From: Streptomyces spectabilis | GTDB lineage: Bacteria; Actinomycetota; Actinomycetes; Streptomycetales; Streptomycetaceae | Assembly: GCF_008704795.1 (NCBI RefSeq) | Contig: NZ_CP023690.1 | Span: 6,396,501 to 6,460,500, forward strand | Reading direction: 5' to 3' | Length of the DNA stretch: 64,000 nucleotides | Shown: positions 7,597 to 16,907 of the stretch, one piece after another | How the letters are laid out: every line of letters starts with the position of its first letter | Position numbering within the stretch: the stretch's first letter is position 1 | Notes under the pieces: model-generated | Told to the model about the DNA's origin: nothing | Seen by the model: the letters and a program-made list of their open reading frames with translations, nothing else | Databases searched by the model: none | Program-made: the position numbers and the translations under genes

Positions 7597-8574
7597 ATGC
7601 GTGCTGCGTACATCAGTGAATTCGGTCCGGCGCACTCCATCCGGTTCGGCGAGCTGCCCGAGCCGCGGCCGGGCGCGCACGACGTCCTGGTGGACGTCGA
7701 GGTGACGACGGCCAACCACGTGGACACCTTCATCCGGTCCGGCGCCGTGGACACGCCCGTGGAGTTCCCCTTCGTGGTCGGGCGCGACCTCGTCGGGCGG
7801 GTCGCCGCCGTCGGGGACGCGGTGACGGGCTTCGCGGTGGGGGAGCGGGTGTGGTGCAACAGCCTCGGCCACGGCGGGCGGCAGGGCGCCGCGGCCGAGC
7901 GGGCCCGGGTGCCCGCCGAGCGGCTCTACCGGCTGCCGGAGGGCGTCGACCCCGCCGCGGCGGTGACCGTGCTGCACCCGGGCGCGACCGCGTATCTGGG
8001 CCTGGTCACGCACGGCGGCCTGCGGGCGGGCGCGACCGTGGTGGTGATCGGCGCCGCGGGCAACGTGGGCGCCGCGATGGTGGTCGTCGCGGCCGCGGCG
8101 GGCGCCCGGGTGGTGGCCGTCGCCCACCCCCGCGACGAGGCGTACTGCCGCGGGCTCGGCGCCGACGCGGTGGTCGACCGCACGGCCGGCGACGTGACGG
8201 CCCGCCTGGCCCGCGCCTGCCCCGGCGGGGTCGACCTCTATCTGGACGCGGCCGGGATCAACGACCTGGCGGGCGCGGTCGGACTGCTCGCCTGGCGCGG
8301 CCGGATCGTGCTGCTCGCCGGGCTGCGCACCACGCCGACGCTGCCCGCGGGGGAGCTGTACGTCCGCGACGGCTCCGTCGTCGGCTTCGCCATCACCCGG
8401 GCCACCGTGGCCGAGCTCGCGGAGGCGGCCGAGCACGTCAACGGCCTCCTCGCCGACGGCAGGCTGCGGCCGCGGGAGCGGTTCACGCTGCCGCTGAGCG
8501 CCACCGCCGAGGCCCACCGGATGCTGGAGGCGGGCGAACTGCGGGGGATGAGGGTGGCGTTGAGCACGGAGTGA
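7597..8574 (+). CDS. Zinc-independent MDR / quinone oxidoreductase family protein
   Basis: A 325-residue medium-chain dehydrogenase/reductase of the zeta-crystallin (NADPH:quinone reductase) type. The N-terminal GroES-like fold includes EFPFVVGRDLVGRVAAVGD, then the Rossmann motif VVVIGAAGNVGAAMV near residue 152. The structural-zinc Cys cluster of alcohol dehydrogenases is absent, as expected for the quinone reductase branch. The second ATG (7597) is preferred because GGGAAG lies about 10 nt upstream; the first ATG at 7588 is too close. It is the only gene on this strand between two leftward operons. It may reduce a quinone or enone intermediate, or protect against one. Confidence 0.8.
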   Translation: MRAAYISEFGPAHSIRFGELPEPRPGAHDVLVDVEVTTANHVDTFIRSGAVDTPVEFPFVVGRDLVGRVAAVGDAVTGFAVGERVWCNSLGHGGRQGAAAERARVPAERLYRLPEGVDPAAAVTVLHPGATAYLGLVTHGGLRAGATVVVIGAAGNVGAAMVVVAAAAGARVVAVAHPRDEAYCRGLGADAVVDRTAGDVTARLARACPGGVDLYLDAAGINDLAGAVGLLAWRGRIVLLAGLRTTPTLPAGELYVRDGSVVGFAITRATVAELAEAAEHVNGLLADGRLRPRERFTLPLSATAEAHRMLEAGELRGMRVALSTE

Positions 8575-8606
8575 GGCGGCGGGGCCGGGGGAACCCACAC
8601 ACCGGT

Positions 8607-8641
8607 GCGGGGGCCCTCCGCGCACACCGGAGGGCCCCCGC
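8607..8641. terminator. Bidirectional terminator between convergent genes
   Basis: A 14-bp perfect stem (GCGGGGGCCCTCCG / CGGAGGGCCCCCGC) with a 7-nt loop lies in the gap between the MDR gene and the end of the 3-HAA operon. Confidence 0.8.
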
Positions 8642-8655
8642 CGCACGAGTCCCGC

Positions 8656-10581
8656 TCACGACCCCACCAGGCTCCGCGCTCCTTGGAGTACGTCGGTCAG
8701 GAGCGTCCCCAGGATGCGGACGCCGTCGTGGGTGAGGACGGACTCGGCGTGGAACTGCACCCCGGCGAAGTGCGGGCCCCGCACGGCGTGCACCTCGCCG
8801 GTGGCGGCGTCCCGGCAGACCTCCACCGGACCGTTGCCCACCGGGTGCAGCAGGTCGGTGCCGCTGTGCGCCACGAAGCTGTTGTAGAACCCCACGCGTT
8901 CGCGGCGGCCGAAGAGGTCGAGGTCCTTCTGCACGCCCTGGTGCGGCCGGTCGCGGCGGCGCACGTCCAGGCCAAGGCGGTGACAGAGCACCTGGTGGCT
9001 CAGGCACACGGAGAGGAAGGGGCGGCGCCCGGCGAGCAGCCGGGCCGTCACGTCGTGCAGATGGGCCATCCGGGGTTCGTCCACCGCCAGCGGGTCGCCG
9101 GGACCGGGGCCCATGACGACCAGGTCGTGGCCGTCGGGGTCGTACGGCTCGTCGAAGCGGCGCACGGTCACCTCCAGGCCGGTCGACCGCAGTTGGTGGG
9201 CGATCATCGAGGTGAACGTGTCCTCGGCGTCGACGACCAGGACCCGCCTCCCGGCCAGGGCCGGGCGCCGTGCCGGGGGTTCCGGCCCGTCGCGCCAGAA
9301 GCGGGAGATGTCCGCGTTCCGCGCGAGCAGCGCGGAGCGCACCGACGGATGGTGGCCGAGGGGGCGCTGCGGCTCCGCCCGGAGCGCGCTCAGCAGGCCG
9401 AAGGCCTTCGCGTGTGTCTCGGCCACCTCGGCCGCGGGCAGCGAGTCGCGCACCAGCGTGGCGCCCACGGCGATCGACATCCGGCCCGACGCGTCGATGT
9501 CGGCCGTGCGGATGACGATCGACGAGTCCAGGGTGCGCCCGCCGTGACCGTCCCGGCCGATGAGCGCGACGACGCCGCTGTAGTAGCCGCGGCCCTGCGG
9601 CTCGTACCGGTTGATCACGCGGCTCGCGCTCTGCAGCGGGCTGCCCGTGACGGTCGGGGCGAACAGGGTGCCGCGCAGGATCTCCCGCACGTCGCGCCGG
9701 GTGGTGCCCTCGATGAAGTACTCGGTGTGCGCGAGGCGGGCCATCTCCTTGAGGAAGGGACCGACCACCCGCACGCCCGCGTCGCAGAACCGCGACATCA
9801 TCTTCAGCTCCTCGTCGACGACCATGAAGAGCTCGTACGTCTCCTTGCGGTCGTCCAGGAAGTCCATGACGCCGTCGAGGGTGGGGCCGCCCGCGGGGTA
9901 GCGGTAGGTGCCGCTGATCGGGTTCATGACGGCGGTGCCGTCGCGCAGGCTCACGTGCCGCTCGGGCGACGCCCCGACCAGGGTGCGCTCCCCGGTGTGC
10001 ACCAGGAACGTCCAGTACGCGCCCGACTCGTGGGCGAGCAGGCGGCGGAAGACCGCGGCGGCCGTGGCCGGGGTGTAGTCGGTGACATCGGCGACGAAGC
10101 GGCGCTTGATGACGAAGTTCGCGCCCTCGCCCGTGCTGATCTCGTCGGCGAGGACGCGGCGCACCAGGTCCGCGTACGCGTCGTCGTCGATGTCGAAGTG
10201 CTCGCCCGACAGCCGGATCGGTACGTCGGGGACGCGGTCGAGCAGCTCGGCCCGGCTCAGGCACGCCCGCTCGCGCACCGTCATGGCGAGCAGCGGACTG
10301 CCGTCGTCCGGTGCCGGGAAGCCGCGCTCGGCCAGCTGCCGGTAGGGCAGCAGCGCGAGTACGTCGGGCCCGGCGGGGCCTTGCGCCGACTCGGGGACCG
10401 GCAGATCGCCGACGCGGTCCACCGCGCGCACCGGCCCGGTGAGGAGCTCGACCTGGTCGACGCCGGTGGCCGTGGGGCGGTACAGGAGGGCGTACGGGGG
10501 CGGATCCGCCGTGAGCACGCGCCGCAGCAAGGCGTCGGCGTCGGCCGGGGCGGGCGGCGGCGCCGTCGGGTCCGCGCTCAT
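8656..10581 (-). CDS. phzE: PhzE-like 2-amino-2-desoxyisochorismate (ADIC) synthase
   Basis: A 641-residue fusion. Residues 1-420 form the chorismate-binding TrpE-like synthase part ([49 protein letters not shown]). Residues 440-640 form a class I glutamine amidotransferase with nucleophile Cys in [10 protein letters not shown] and the His-Glu pair in GVQFHAES. This order is that of PhzE rather than of two-subunit anthranilate synthase. It should aminate chorismate to ADIC without releasing pyruvate; the PhzD-type neighbour supports that over anthranilate. The start ATG overlaps the stop of the isochorismatase gene by 4 nt. It is the last gene of the coupled operon. Confidence 0.88.
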   Translation of the reverse strand: MSADPTAPPPAPADADALLRRVLTADPPPYALLYRPTATGVDQVELLTGPVRAVDRVGDLPVPESAQGPAGPDVLALLPYRQLAERGFPAPDDGSPLLAMTVRERACLSRAELLDRVPDVPIRLSGEHFDIDDDAYADLVRRVLADEISTGEGANFVIKRRFVADVTDYTPATAAAVFRRLLAHESGAYWTFLVHTGERTLVGASPERHVSLRDGTAVMNPISGTYRYPAGGPTLDGVMDFLDDRKETYELFMVVDEELKMMSRFCDAGVRVVGPFLKEMARLAHTEYFIEGTTRRDVREILRGTLFAPTVTGSPLQSASRVINRYEPQGRGYYSGVVALIGRDGHGGRTLDSSIVIRTADIDASGRMSIAVGATLVRDSLPAAEVAETHAKAFGLLSALRAEPQRPLGHHPSVRSALLARNADISRFWRDGPEPPARRPALAGRRVLVVDAEDTFTSMIAHQLRSTGLEVTVRRFDEPYDPDGHDLVVMGPGPGDPLAVDEPRMAHLHDVTARLLAGRRPFLSVCLSHQVLCHRLGLDVRRRDRPHQGVQKDLDLFGRRERVGFYNSFVAHSGTDLLHPVGNGPVEVCRDAATGEVHAVRGPHFAGVQFHAESVLTHDGVRILGTLLTDVLQGARSLVGS

Positions 10582-11258
10582 GCGACCGCCCCCGCGGCGG
10601 ACGCCTCGGCCGCTTCCGCGAGGAGCGTGCCGCCGTCGGACGGGAGGCCGCGGGTGGTGGCCACGACCGCGCAGCGGCGCGCGGCGTAGGTGAGCGCGAG
10701 CCGGTGCTCGGCGGCGGAGAAGTCGGCGGTCGCGTCGGCGACGAGGAAGGTCTCGATGTCGTGCGTGAAGGCCTCGACGGCGGTCGCGAGCACCCCGATG
10801 TGGGCGTAGACGCCGCAGACGAGGAGCTGGTCGCGGCCTGCGGCGCGCATCCGGTCCAGGAGGTCGGACCGGAAGAACGCGCTGTAGCGCCACTTGGTGA
10901 GCAGCCAGTCGTGCGGCCGCGGCGCCAGCTCGTCGGTGATGGCGCGGTCCTCGGGCGCCAGGCGCATGCCGGGGCCCCAGAAGTCGCGCAGCAGGCCGCG
11001 CTGTTCCTCGGTCATGCTGCCCGGCTGCGCCGTGTACGCCACGGGTATGCCGAGGCGGGCGCAGCCCTCGCGCAGCAGTCTCACGTTGCCGACGAGCTCG
11101 CGGCGGTGGGCGGCGGGATACGGCCGCAGGAAATAGCGCTGCATGTCGTGCACCAGCAGCACGGCACGGTCCGGACGCACCGTCCACCGCGCGGTGTTGG
11201 CCGGCAGGTCGTGCTCGCCGGGCATCGGGTAGGCGGCGATGTCGGGGATTCCGGGCAT
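10578..11258 (-). CDS. phzD: PhzD-like isochorismatase (ADIC hydrolase)
   Basis: A 226-residue isochorismatase-family hydrolase. It has the conserved Asp in [11 protein letters not shown] (about residue 38), the Lys in [14 protein letters not shown], and [13 protein letters not shown], where the cysteine nucleophile of amidase-type relatives is replaced, as in PhzD and EntB. It should cleave the enol-pyruvyl ether of ADIC to give trans-2,3-dihydro-3-hydroxyanthranilate and pyruvate. No aryl carrier domain follows, which distinguishes it from EntB. It lies 63 bp after the dehydrogenase gene and overlaps the ADIC synthase gene by ATGA. Confidence 0.9.
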   Translation of the reverse strand: MPGIPDIAAYPMPGEHDLPANTARWTVRPDRAVLLVHDMQRYFLRPYPAAHRRELVGNVRLLREGCARLGIPVAYTAQPGSMTEEQRGLLRDFWGPGMRLAPEDRAITDELAPRPHDWLLTKWRYSAFFRSDLLDRMRAAGRDQLLVCGVYAHIGVLATAVEAFTHDIETFLVADATADFSAAEHRLALTYAARRCAVVATTRGLPSDGGTLLAEAAEASAAGAVA

Positions 11259-11321
11259 GGCTCCGCTTCCTCTCGGGTCGCTCCTTGTTCTCTGTCCCGC
11301 GGGCGCGGCGCGGGCCCCGCG

Positions 11322-12119
11322 TCAGGCGCCGAGCGCGGCACCCCCGTCGACCGTGAGCTCGTGCAGCGTCACGTGCCCGGCCTGCTCGGACAGCAGGAAG
11401 AGCACCGCCGCCGCCACGTCCTCGGGCCGGGCCGTCCTGCCCAGCGGAATGCCCACCCGGAAGTCCTCCGCGCTGCCGCCGAGCGTGCGCGCGCGGCCCT
11501 CGTCGTCGTGCCACATCGACCACAGCATCGGCGTCTCGGTCGAGCCGGGGGCCACGACGTTGCAGCGGATGCCGTACCGGGCCACCTCCAGGCCGAGGGA
11601 CTTGGTGAACATGGTGGCGGCCGCCTTGGACGCGGCGTACGCGGCCATCTTCGCCCGGGGCGTCGACGCGGCGTTCGACGCCACCGTCACGAGGGCGCCC
11701 CGGCCGCGCGGCACCATCCGGTCCACCACGGCGCGGGAGGTGTGGAAGACCCCGCTCGCGTTGACCGCGAACATGTCCGCCCAGTCCTGCCCCGACAGCT
11801 CCCTGACCTCGCCGACGCGCAGCGTCCCGGCCGCGTTGACCAGGTACTCCACCGGGCCGAGCCCGGACTCGACCGCCGCGACGAGCGCCTCGACGCCCGC
11901 GGCGTCGGTGACGTCCGCCGGGTACGCCGTCACCGGCAGGCCCTGGCGGGCCAGTTCGGCCACGCGTTTGCGCAGCGCGTCGCCGTCGCGGTCGACCGCC
12001 GCCACGCGGGTGCCCCGCTCGGCGAGCGCGCGCACCACGGCCCGGCCGATGCCGCCCGCGGCGCCGGTGACGAGGGCGACCTTGTCCTGCCAGGCCGTGC
12101 TGGTGTCCGTCGCGGTCAC
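11322..12119 (-). CDS. SDR dehydrogenase, DHHA to 3-hydroxyanthranilate (DhbA/EntA-like)
   Basis: A 265-residue classical short-chain dehydrogenase: TGAAGGIG cofactor loop near residue 19, NAAG at about 95, catalytic Ser in VTVASNAAS, YAASK tetrad near 160, and C-terminal HELTVDGGAALGA. It resembles 2,3-dihydro-2,3-dihydroxybenzoate dehydrogenase (EntA). With ADIC synthase and a PhzD-type hydrolase alongside, the likely reaction is NAD-dependent oxidation of dihydro-3-hydroxyanthranilate to 3-hydroxyanthranilic acid, which diverts the pathway from phenazines. The GTG start overlaps the DAHP synthase stop (GTGA). Confidence 0.85.
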   Translation of the reverse strand: MTATDTSTAWQDKVALVTGAAGGIGRAVVRALAERGTRVAAVDRDGDALRKRVAELARQGLPVTAYPADVTDAAGVEALVAAVESGLGPVEYLVNAAGTLRVGEVRELSGQDWADMFAVNASGVFHTSRAVVDRMVPRGRGALVTVASNAASTPRAKMAAYAASKAAATMFTKSLGLEVARYGIRCNVVAPGSTETPMLWSMWHDDEGRARTLGGSAEDFRVGIPLGRTARPEDVAAAVLFLLSEQAGHVTLHELTVDGGAALGA

Positions 12120-13315
12120 TGTGTTCCTCCTGTCTCGGCGGCGAGCGCCAGGGGTTCGGCGTCCCGCCAGGCGCCGAGTACGTCGATCGCCTGCTCGGCG
12201 GTGAGCCGGGGGTCGCAGAGGCTGGCGTAGACCTTGCCGACCCGGTCCGCCTCCCACTCGTCCAGGACGCACTCGGTGACCTGGTCGGGCGTCGTCTCCA
12301 GATGGACGCCGCCGGGGAACGCCCCGGCCTCGGCGAGCACCGCCCGGAACTCGCGGACCTCGCGCTGGAGCGTCCGGACGTAGCGGGTCTTGTAACCCCC
12401 GGTCGTCACCACGGTGTTGCCGTGCATCGGGTCCGTCAGCCACACCACCGGATGCCCGGCGGCGCGCACGGCGTGCACCAGGTCCGGCAGCCGCTCGGCC
12501 ACCGTCCCCGCGCCCATCCGGACGATCAGCGTGAGCCGTCCGGGCTCCCGGCCGGGGTCGAGGAGCGCGCACAGCGCGAGGAGTTCGTTCGCCTCGATGC
12601 CGGGGCCCACCTTGACGGCGACCGGGTTGACCACCTGGGAGAGCAGGGCCACGTGCGGCCCGTCGACCTGGCGCGTGCGCTCGCCGATCCACGGCCAGTG
12701 CGTCGAGGCGAGCAGCAGCCGCCCGTCGGGGCCCCTGCGGACCAGCGGGAGTTCGTAGTCGAGGAGCAGCGCCTCGTGGCTGGTCCACACCGGGTGCTCG
12801 ATGCCTCCGGCGCGGCTCCACCCGAGGTGGGACATGATCCGCGCGGCCGCCGTGTACCCGTCGATCAGGCGCAGCGGGTCGGGCCGTCGCTGGCCGGGGT
12901 CGGGGCCGTTGACCAAATGGCCTCGGTACACGGCCAGTTCCTGGTCGCCGAACCGCTCGGTGGGCCGGGACCTGGGCTTGGCGAACTGCCCCGCGATCCG
13001 GCCCACGCGCACCACCGGGCGGCGGCCCGACAGCTTCATGGCGCCCGCGAGGAGGTCGAGCACGGCGACCTTGCGGGCGACGTCGTCGGCCGTGGACTCC
13101 GCCGGGTCCTCGGCGCAGTCACCGGCCTGCACGACCTCCGCGCGGCCCGCGCTGACCTCGGCCAGGTGCGTGCGCAAGGTGTGTACGTCGGCCGCGTCGA
13201 CCAGGCCGGGCCGGCGCGCCAGGGTGTCGCGGGCGCGCCGAAGACGCGCCGGGTCGTCCCACTCCGGTTGTTGTCTCGCCTTTTCCAATGGAATGTGCAC
13301 CGTATTCCTGTTCAC
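12116..13315 (-). CDS. Class II (plant-type) DAHP synthase
   Basis: A protein of about 399 residues with class II 3-deoxy-D-arabino-heptulosonate 7-phosphate synthase motifs in order: VVQAGDCAE, RIAGQFAKPRSRPTE, HWPWIGERTRQ, DPMHGNT and GGVHLE. It is shorter than housekeeping class II enzymes (about 450), as are PhzC-type cluster enzymes. It condenses PEP and erythrose 4-phosphate and boosts shikimate flux into chorismate for this operon. GTG at 13315 has GGAG 6 nt upstream and is preferred; an ATG at 13330 in the same frame is the alternative. First gene of the 3-HAA operon. Confidence 0.9.
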   Translation of the reverse strand: MNRNTVHIPLEKARQQPEWDDPARLRRARDTLARRPGLVDAADVHTLRTHLAEVSAGRAEVVQAGDCAEDPAESTADDVARKVAVLDLLAGAMKLSGRRPVVRVGRIAGQFAKPRSRPTERFGDQELAVYRGHLVNGPDPGQRRPDPLRLIDGYTAAARIMSHLGWSRAGGIEHPVWTSHEALLLDYELPLVRRGPDGRLLLASTHWPWIGERTRQVDGPHVALLSQVVNPVAVKVGPGIEANELLALCALLDPGREPGRLTLIVRMGAGTVAERLPDLVHAVRAAGHPVVWLTDPMHGNTVVTTGGYKTRYVRTLQREVREFRAVLAEAGAFPGGVHLETTPDQVTECVLDEWEADRVGKVYASLCDPRLTAEQAIDVLGAWRDAEPLALAAETGGTQ

Positions 13316-13582
13316 AGTCGGCTCCGGCATTCGTACGGCGACCCGGGGCGGCCGCCGTCATGCGCCGCTGACGCCCAGAAGAAGAAATCGCCTGGATATC
13401 GATTCGGAATTCGTAAAGGGAGCACGCCCCCACCCTCGCCGTTCACGACGGGTGCGCCAAGATATGCCGGTCCGGTTCGTCAGGTCAGCGAAAGTCTGTC
13501 AGTTGTGGCCGGGCGGCCGGTCAGTTGACAGATGCCGTGCGCATTTCTTGCCGGGCCCCTCCCGTGCTGCCATCGTGTGGCG
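13316..13582. promoter_or_regulatory. Divergent promoter with inverted TCTGTCA / TGACAGA words
   Basis: The region between the 3-HAA operon and the esterase gene. GAAAGTCTGTCA ends at 13501 and TTGACAGA lies at 13525-13532, so the two TCTGTCA words face each other. TGACAGA ends 50 nt before the esterase ATG. These words may be operator half-sites or overlap -35 boxes (TTGACA). Confidence 0.55.
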
Positions 13583-15184
13583 ATGAGCGAAGCGAGAGAA
13601 ACGCGGCCGCCGTCGGCGGCTCCCGTGGTGCGTACGGACGCGGGCGCGGTGCGCGGCGCGGCGGTCCGGGTGTCGGTGCCGGGCCGGGCGGAGCGGACCG
13701 TCTCGGCCTTCCACGGCGTGCCCTACATGGCGCCGCCCGTCGGCCCGCTCCGCTTCGCCTCGCCGCGCCCGCACCCGCCGTGGTCGGGCATCCGCCCCGC
13801 GGACACCGTGCGCCCCGCCTTCGCCCAGCCGTCGGGGCCCGCCCCGGCCACCGCGCCGGTCCGCGCCGCGGAGTCGGCCGAGGACGCCGTCCACGCCAAC
13901 GTGTGGACGCCCGACGTCCACGGCCGCCGCCCCGTGTTCGTGTACGTGCACGGCGGGGGCTGGCAGGTCGGCACGGCGTCGAGCCCGACCTTCGACGGGG
14001 CCCGGCTCGCCGCGCGCGGGGACCTGGTCATCGTGACCTTCAACTACCGGCTCGGGCCCCTCGGGTTCGGCCTGCACGAGGCGCTCACCGATCCGGCGAC
14101 CGGACTGCACGCCAACTGGGGCCTACAGGACCAGGCGGCGCTCGTGGAGTGGGTGCGCTCCTCGATCGCCGCGTTCGGCGGCGACCCGGACAACATCACC
14201 CTCTGCGGCACCTCGGCGGGCGGCGCCGCCGTCTGGCAGCTCGCCCTGCTGCCGGCGCTGCGCGGCGCGATCCGCCGCATCGTCCCGATCAGCACGGCCC
14301 ACGTCCGGGCCCCCGCCTTCGCCCTGACGCCCGACGACGCCCGGACGGCCTTCGCGGCGGTCGCCCGGCGCCTCGGCGTCGACGTACCGGGGCTGCGCAC
14401 GGTGGACGCCGCGAAGTTCCTCGCCGTGTGGGGCGCGTACTTCGCCGCCGTGCCGGACGGCCATCCCGTGGAATCCGGGCGCTGCTACCGCGGCCCCGTC
14501 GTGGACGGCGCGCTGGTGCCCGCCCACGACACGCACCGGCCGGTGCCCGACCTGCCGACGCTGTCCATGGTGACGGCGACGGAGGGCTCCTTCCACACCG
14601 CCGGCGGGCGGCCGCACCCCGTCGACGACGCCGAGCTGCGCGCCCTGGTCCGGGCGCACCTGCTCATCGACAGCCCTGAGGTGCCGCGTGGCCTCGTCGA
14701 CGACGTCATCGGGCACTACCGCACGCTGGCCGCGGCGGACCGCCGCCCGGTCGACCCGCTCTCCCTCCTCACCGAGATCCACGGCGACAACACGTTCCGC
14801 CACCGGATCGTGCGCATGGCCGAGCGCGGCGCGCGCGAGACGCGGGTGCCGCAGTACCTGCTGTACTTCGACTACGAGGTGCGCCCGCCCGGCTTCGGCA
14901 CCCCGCACGAGGCGACCTCGCCGTTCCTGTTCGGCACGCACGGCATCGCCGAGCACCGGGAGGCGTTCGGCGACGGCCCGTGGGCGCGGGAGGTCTCGGC
15001 GACCCTGATGGACCTCGTGGCGGCGTTCGCCCACGACGACGCGCCGCGCGCCGAAGGCGTCCCGCCGTGGCCCCGGTTCACGCCCGACGCGCCGAGCACG
15101 CTGCTGCTCGGCGGCCGCGAGGGGCCCCGCGTCGGGGAGCTGCCGAAGACCGCCGAGCTACGTTTCTGGGACACGGTCAGGTAG
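13583..15184 (+). CDS. Carboxylesterase, type B
   Basis: A 533-residue alpha/beta-hydrolase of the carboxylesterase/para-nitrobenzyl esterase family. The oxyanion-hole motif is YVHGGGWQVG (about residue 120), the nucleophile elbow LCGTSAGGAAVW (about 205), and a His lies in FLFGTHGIAEH. There is no signal peptide, so it is likely cytosolic. It is divergent from the 3-HAA operon and shares its motif-bearing promoter. In the cluster it could hydrolyse an ester or amide protecting group or act in self-resistance; the substrate is not evident. The start at 13583 was chosen because the longer reading would extend over the motif region. Confidence 0.82.
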   Translation: MSEARETRPPSAAPVVRTDAGAVRGAAVRVSVPGRAERTVSAFHGVPYMAPPVGPLRFASPRPHPPWSGIRPADTVRPAFAQPSGPAPATAPVRAAESAEDAVHANVWTPDVHGRRPVFVYVHGGGWQVGTASSPTFDGARLAARGDLVIVTFNYRLGPLGFGLHEALTDPATGLHANWGLQDQAALVEWVRSSIAAFGGDPDNITLCGTSAGGAAVWQLALLPALRGAIRRIVPISTAHVRAPAFALTPDDARTAFAAVARRLGVDVPGLRTVDAAKFLAVWGAYFAAVPDGHPVESGRCYRGPVVDGALVPAHDTHRPVPDLPTLSMVTATEGSFHTAGGRPHPVDDAELRALVRAHLLIDSPEVPRGLVDDVIGHYRTLAAADRRPVDPLSLLTEIHGDNTFRHRIVRMAERGARETRVPQYLLYFDYEVRPPGFGTPHEATSPFLFGTHGIAEHREAFGDGPWAREVSATLMDLVAAFAHDDAPRAEGVPPWPRFTPDAPSTLLLGGREGPRVGELPKTAELRFWDTVR

Positions 15185-15237
15185 CGCCCCGAAGGGGCGC
15201 GGGGAACTGCGCGACAAGCCACGACGAACCCGCAGAC
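15184..15237. repeat. Streptomyces dispersed hairpin repeat, likely terminator
   Basis: A GCGCCCC-GAA-GGGGCGC hairpin (15184-15200) is followed by GGGGAACTGCGCGAC and a conserved tail. This repeat family is widespread between convergent genes in Streptomyces (established knowledge), and here it lies between the convergent esterase and VOC genes. Confidence 0.65.
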
Positions 15238-15243
15238 GAAGCA

Positions 15244-16005
15244 CTACGGCTTGCCCTCAAGGATCTCGAAAAGGGTGCCCTGCGCATCCGCGACCAGCGC
15301 GCCCCGCCCGCGCAGGGAGGCGTAGGGCCCCTCGCGCACCGCACCCCCGAGCCCGACGACGGCGGCCGCGGCCGCGTCGACGTCCACGACCCCGAACGCC
15401 ACCCGCCAATGCGAGGCAACGCCTCCCACCGCTTCGGCGACCGAGGCCACCTCGCGCCCGTCGAGGCGGAGCGCGACCTCACCGGCCCCCGGCCCGGGAA
15501 CCACGGTGTGCCCGAACACGGCGGCGTAGAAGGCCGCGGCCGCGTCGACGTCGCGGCTCAGACAGTGGTGCCGCACCGCCGCGCCCGCGACCCCCGCGAC
15601 CTGGGCGCCCGGGTACTCGTCCGCCTGCCAGATCGCGAACACCGCGCCCGCCGGGTCCTCGGCGACCGCGAACCGGCCGTGCGTGCCCACGTCGTTCGGT
15701 GCCACGAGCAGCCTGCCCCCGGCCCGCTCGATCCGCCCCGCCACCGCGTCGGCGTCGGCCACCGCGAGGCAGACGAGCCACGCCGAGGGGCCGCCGCGCT
15801 CCGCGCCGGGCGGCCGGGGTCCGATGTCGGCGACGTTCCGGCCGTCGAGGCGCGCCGTCAGATAGTGGTCGTACTCCTCACCGTGGTCCAGGAACGTCCA
15901 GCCGAAGAGCCGTCCGTAGAACCCGCTGGTCCGCACCGGGTCGTCGACCTGGACCTCCACCCAGCAGGGGGTGCCCTCGGGCCACGGGGCGTCGCGTACG
16001 GTCAT
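15244..16005 (-). CDS. VOC (glyoxalase/bleomycin-resistance) family protein, two domains
   Basis: A 253-residue protein made of two VOC modules. The first, residues 1-120, includes GTPCWVEVQVDDPVRTSGFY and YDHYLTARLDG. The second, residues 128-250, includes VRHHCLSRDVDAAAAFY and VALRLDGREVASVAE. Two-module members include antibiotic-binding proteins, ring-cleaving dioxygenases and glyoxalase-like lyases. In a 3-HAA cluster it could bind or detoxify the product or a reactive quinone, but no catalytic assignment is possible. It lies 12 bp downstream of the flavodoxin-fold reductase gene, so the two are co-transcribed. Confidence 0.8.
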   Translation of the reverse strand: MTVRDAPWPEGTPCWVEVQVDDPVRTSGFYGRLFGWTFLDHGEEYDHYLTARLDGRNVADIGPRPPGAERGGPSAWLVCLAVADADAVAGRIERAGGRLLVAPNDVGTHGRFAVAEDPAGAVFAIWQADEYPGAQVAGVAGAAVRHHCLSRDVDAAAAFYAAVFGHTVVPGPGAGEVALRLDGREVASVAEAVGGVASHWRVAFGVVDVDAAAAAVVGLGGAVREGPYASLRGRGALVADAQGTLFEILEGKP

Positions 16006-16017
16006 GCCGCGCCCCCG

Positions 16018-16686
16018 TCAGACGTCCAGGCCGAAGGTACGCAGGCGCTCGTCGCTCACCATGGTGATCTTCGGCTCGGGCTTGAGGCCGCGCTCGATGG
16101 CCCCGGCGATCTGGAGGGTGCGCAGGGTCTGGTACTCGATGGCGGCGAAGTTGTCCTCGGTCACGCTCGTCGCCTCGTGCCGGGAGATCGTGCCGGTGCC
16201 GTAGGGGGCGCCGTTGCCGGGCCGGTGCAGCACGGCGGCGGCCGAGCCGTTCGGCACGATCACCGCGCCCCAGTGGCAGAACGCGTTGTGCAGCGCCAGG
16301 ATCGCCGCCTGCTGGCCCGCGTGCGGCATCGAGCCGGAGGCGAACGCGGACACGGCCTTGTTCATCAGCTTGCCGGGGATGGCGACCGGGCCCGTGTGGT
16401 CGATGAAGTTCAGGATCTGCGGGGCGGGCAGGCCGTAGTGGACCGGGGTGCCGATCATGATCGCGTCGGCCCAGACGAGGTCGTCCAGGTCCGCGTTCGG
16501 GACCTCGGCGGTGGCGTCCGCGAGCGCGGCGTAGGCGGGCTTGTCGAGGACCATCGGGTCCGGCAGTTCGGCCGCCTTGCGCACGCGGACCTCGGCCCCC
16601 GCCTCGCGGGCGGTGAGCGCGGCCCGCTCCACGAGCTGGTGGACGTTTCCGCTGCGGGAATGGAAAACAATGGTGAGGTTCGTCAA
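16018..16686 (-). CDS. WrbA-like flavodoxin-fold NAD(P)H:quinone oxidoreductase
   Basis: A 222-residue flavodoxin-fold protein. The N-terminus TIVFHSRSGNVHQLVERA is the FMN-phosphate loop; IGTPVHYGLPAPQILNFID and FASGSMPHAGQQAAI are the usual flavin-contact stretches of WrbA/type IV quinone reductases. It should reduce quinones by two electrons and may keep an o-quinone or quinone-diazide intermediate reduced, or give protection. It heads a two-gene leftward unit with the VOC gene and is divergent from the SnoaL-like gene across a TCTGTCA-bearing promoter. Confidence 0.82.
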   Translation of the reverse strand: MTNLTIVFHSRSGNVHQLVERAALTAREAGAEVRVRKAAELPDPMVLDKPAYAALADATAEVPNADLDDLVWADAIMIGTPVHYGLPAPQILNFIDHTGPVAIPGKLMNKAVSAFASGSMPHAGQQAAILALHNAFCHWGAVIVPNGSAAAVLHRPGNGAPYGTGTISRHEATSVTEDNFAAIEYQTLRTLQIAGAIERGLKPEPKITMVSDERLRTFGLDV

Positions 16687-16907
16687 GGGAAATCCCTCCC
16701 GATGGGTCGGCGCCGGTCGCTGAGCCGGTCGGACAGCGGCGCGGCGCGGATATCCCCTGCATCATGCAACTCACCGAAAAGGCACGGCCAAGCCCGCTCG
16801 CACAATCTGTCAGGTCCACCCGCGGGCCGTTCCCCGCCGCGTGCGGAGGTGACAGACATCCCCGCCGAGCGCTGACCCGCGGCATTTCCCGGTGCTGTAC
16901 TCGACGC
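16687..16907. promoter_or_regulatory. Divergent promoter with inverted TCTGTCA / TGACAGA words
   Basis: TCTGTCA lies at 16806-16812 and TGACAGA at 16850-16856. The latter ends 51 nt before the rightward ATG, almost the same spacing as at the esterase promoter (50 nt). The same pair of words in the same orientation recurs at 13495-13532. Confidence 0.55.

Noticed and set aside
8605..10689. 694-codon plus-strand frame opposite the ADIC synthase
   Set aside because: The minus strand shows complete PhzE motifs; the plus-strand product is His/Gly/Arg/Val-rich without domains.
8656..13315. Phenazine biosynthetic cluster
   Set aside because: PhzE- and PhzD-like genes are present but PhzF, PhzG and PhzA/B genes are absent; an EntA-like dehydrogenase instead points to 3-HAA.
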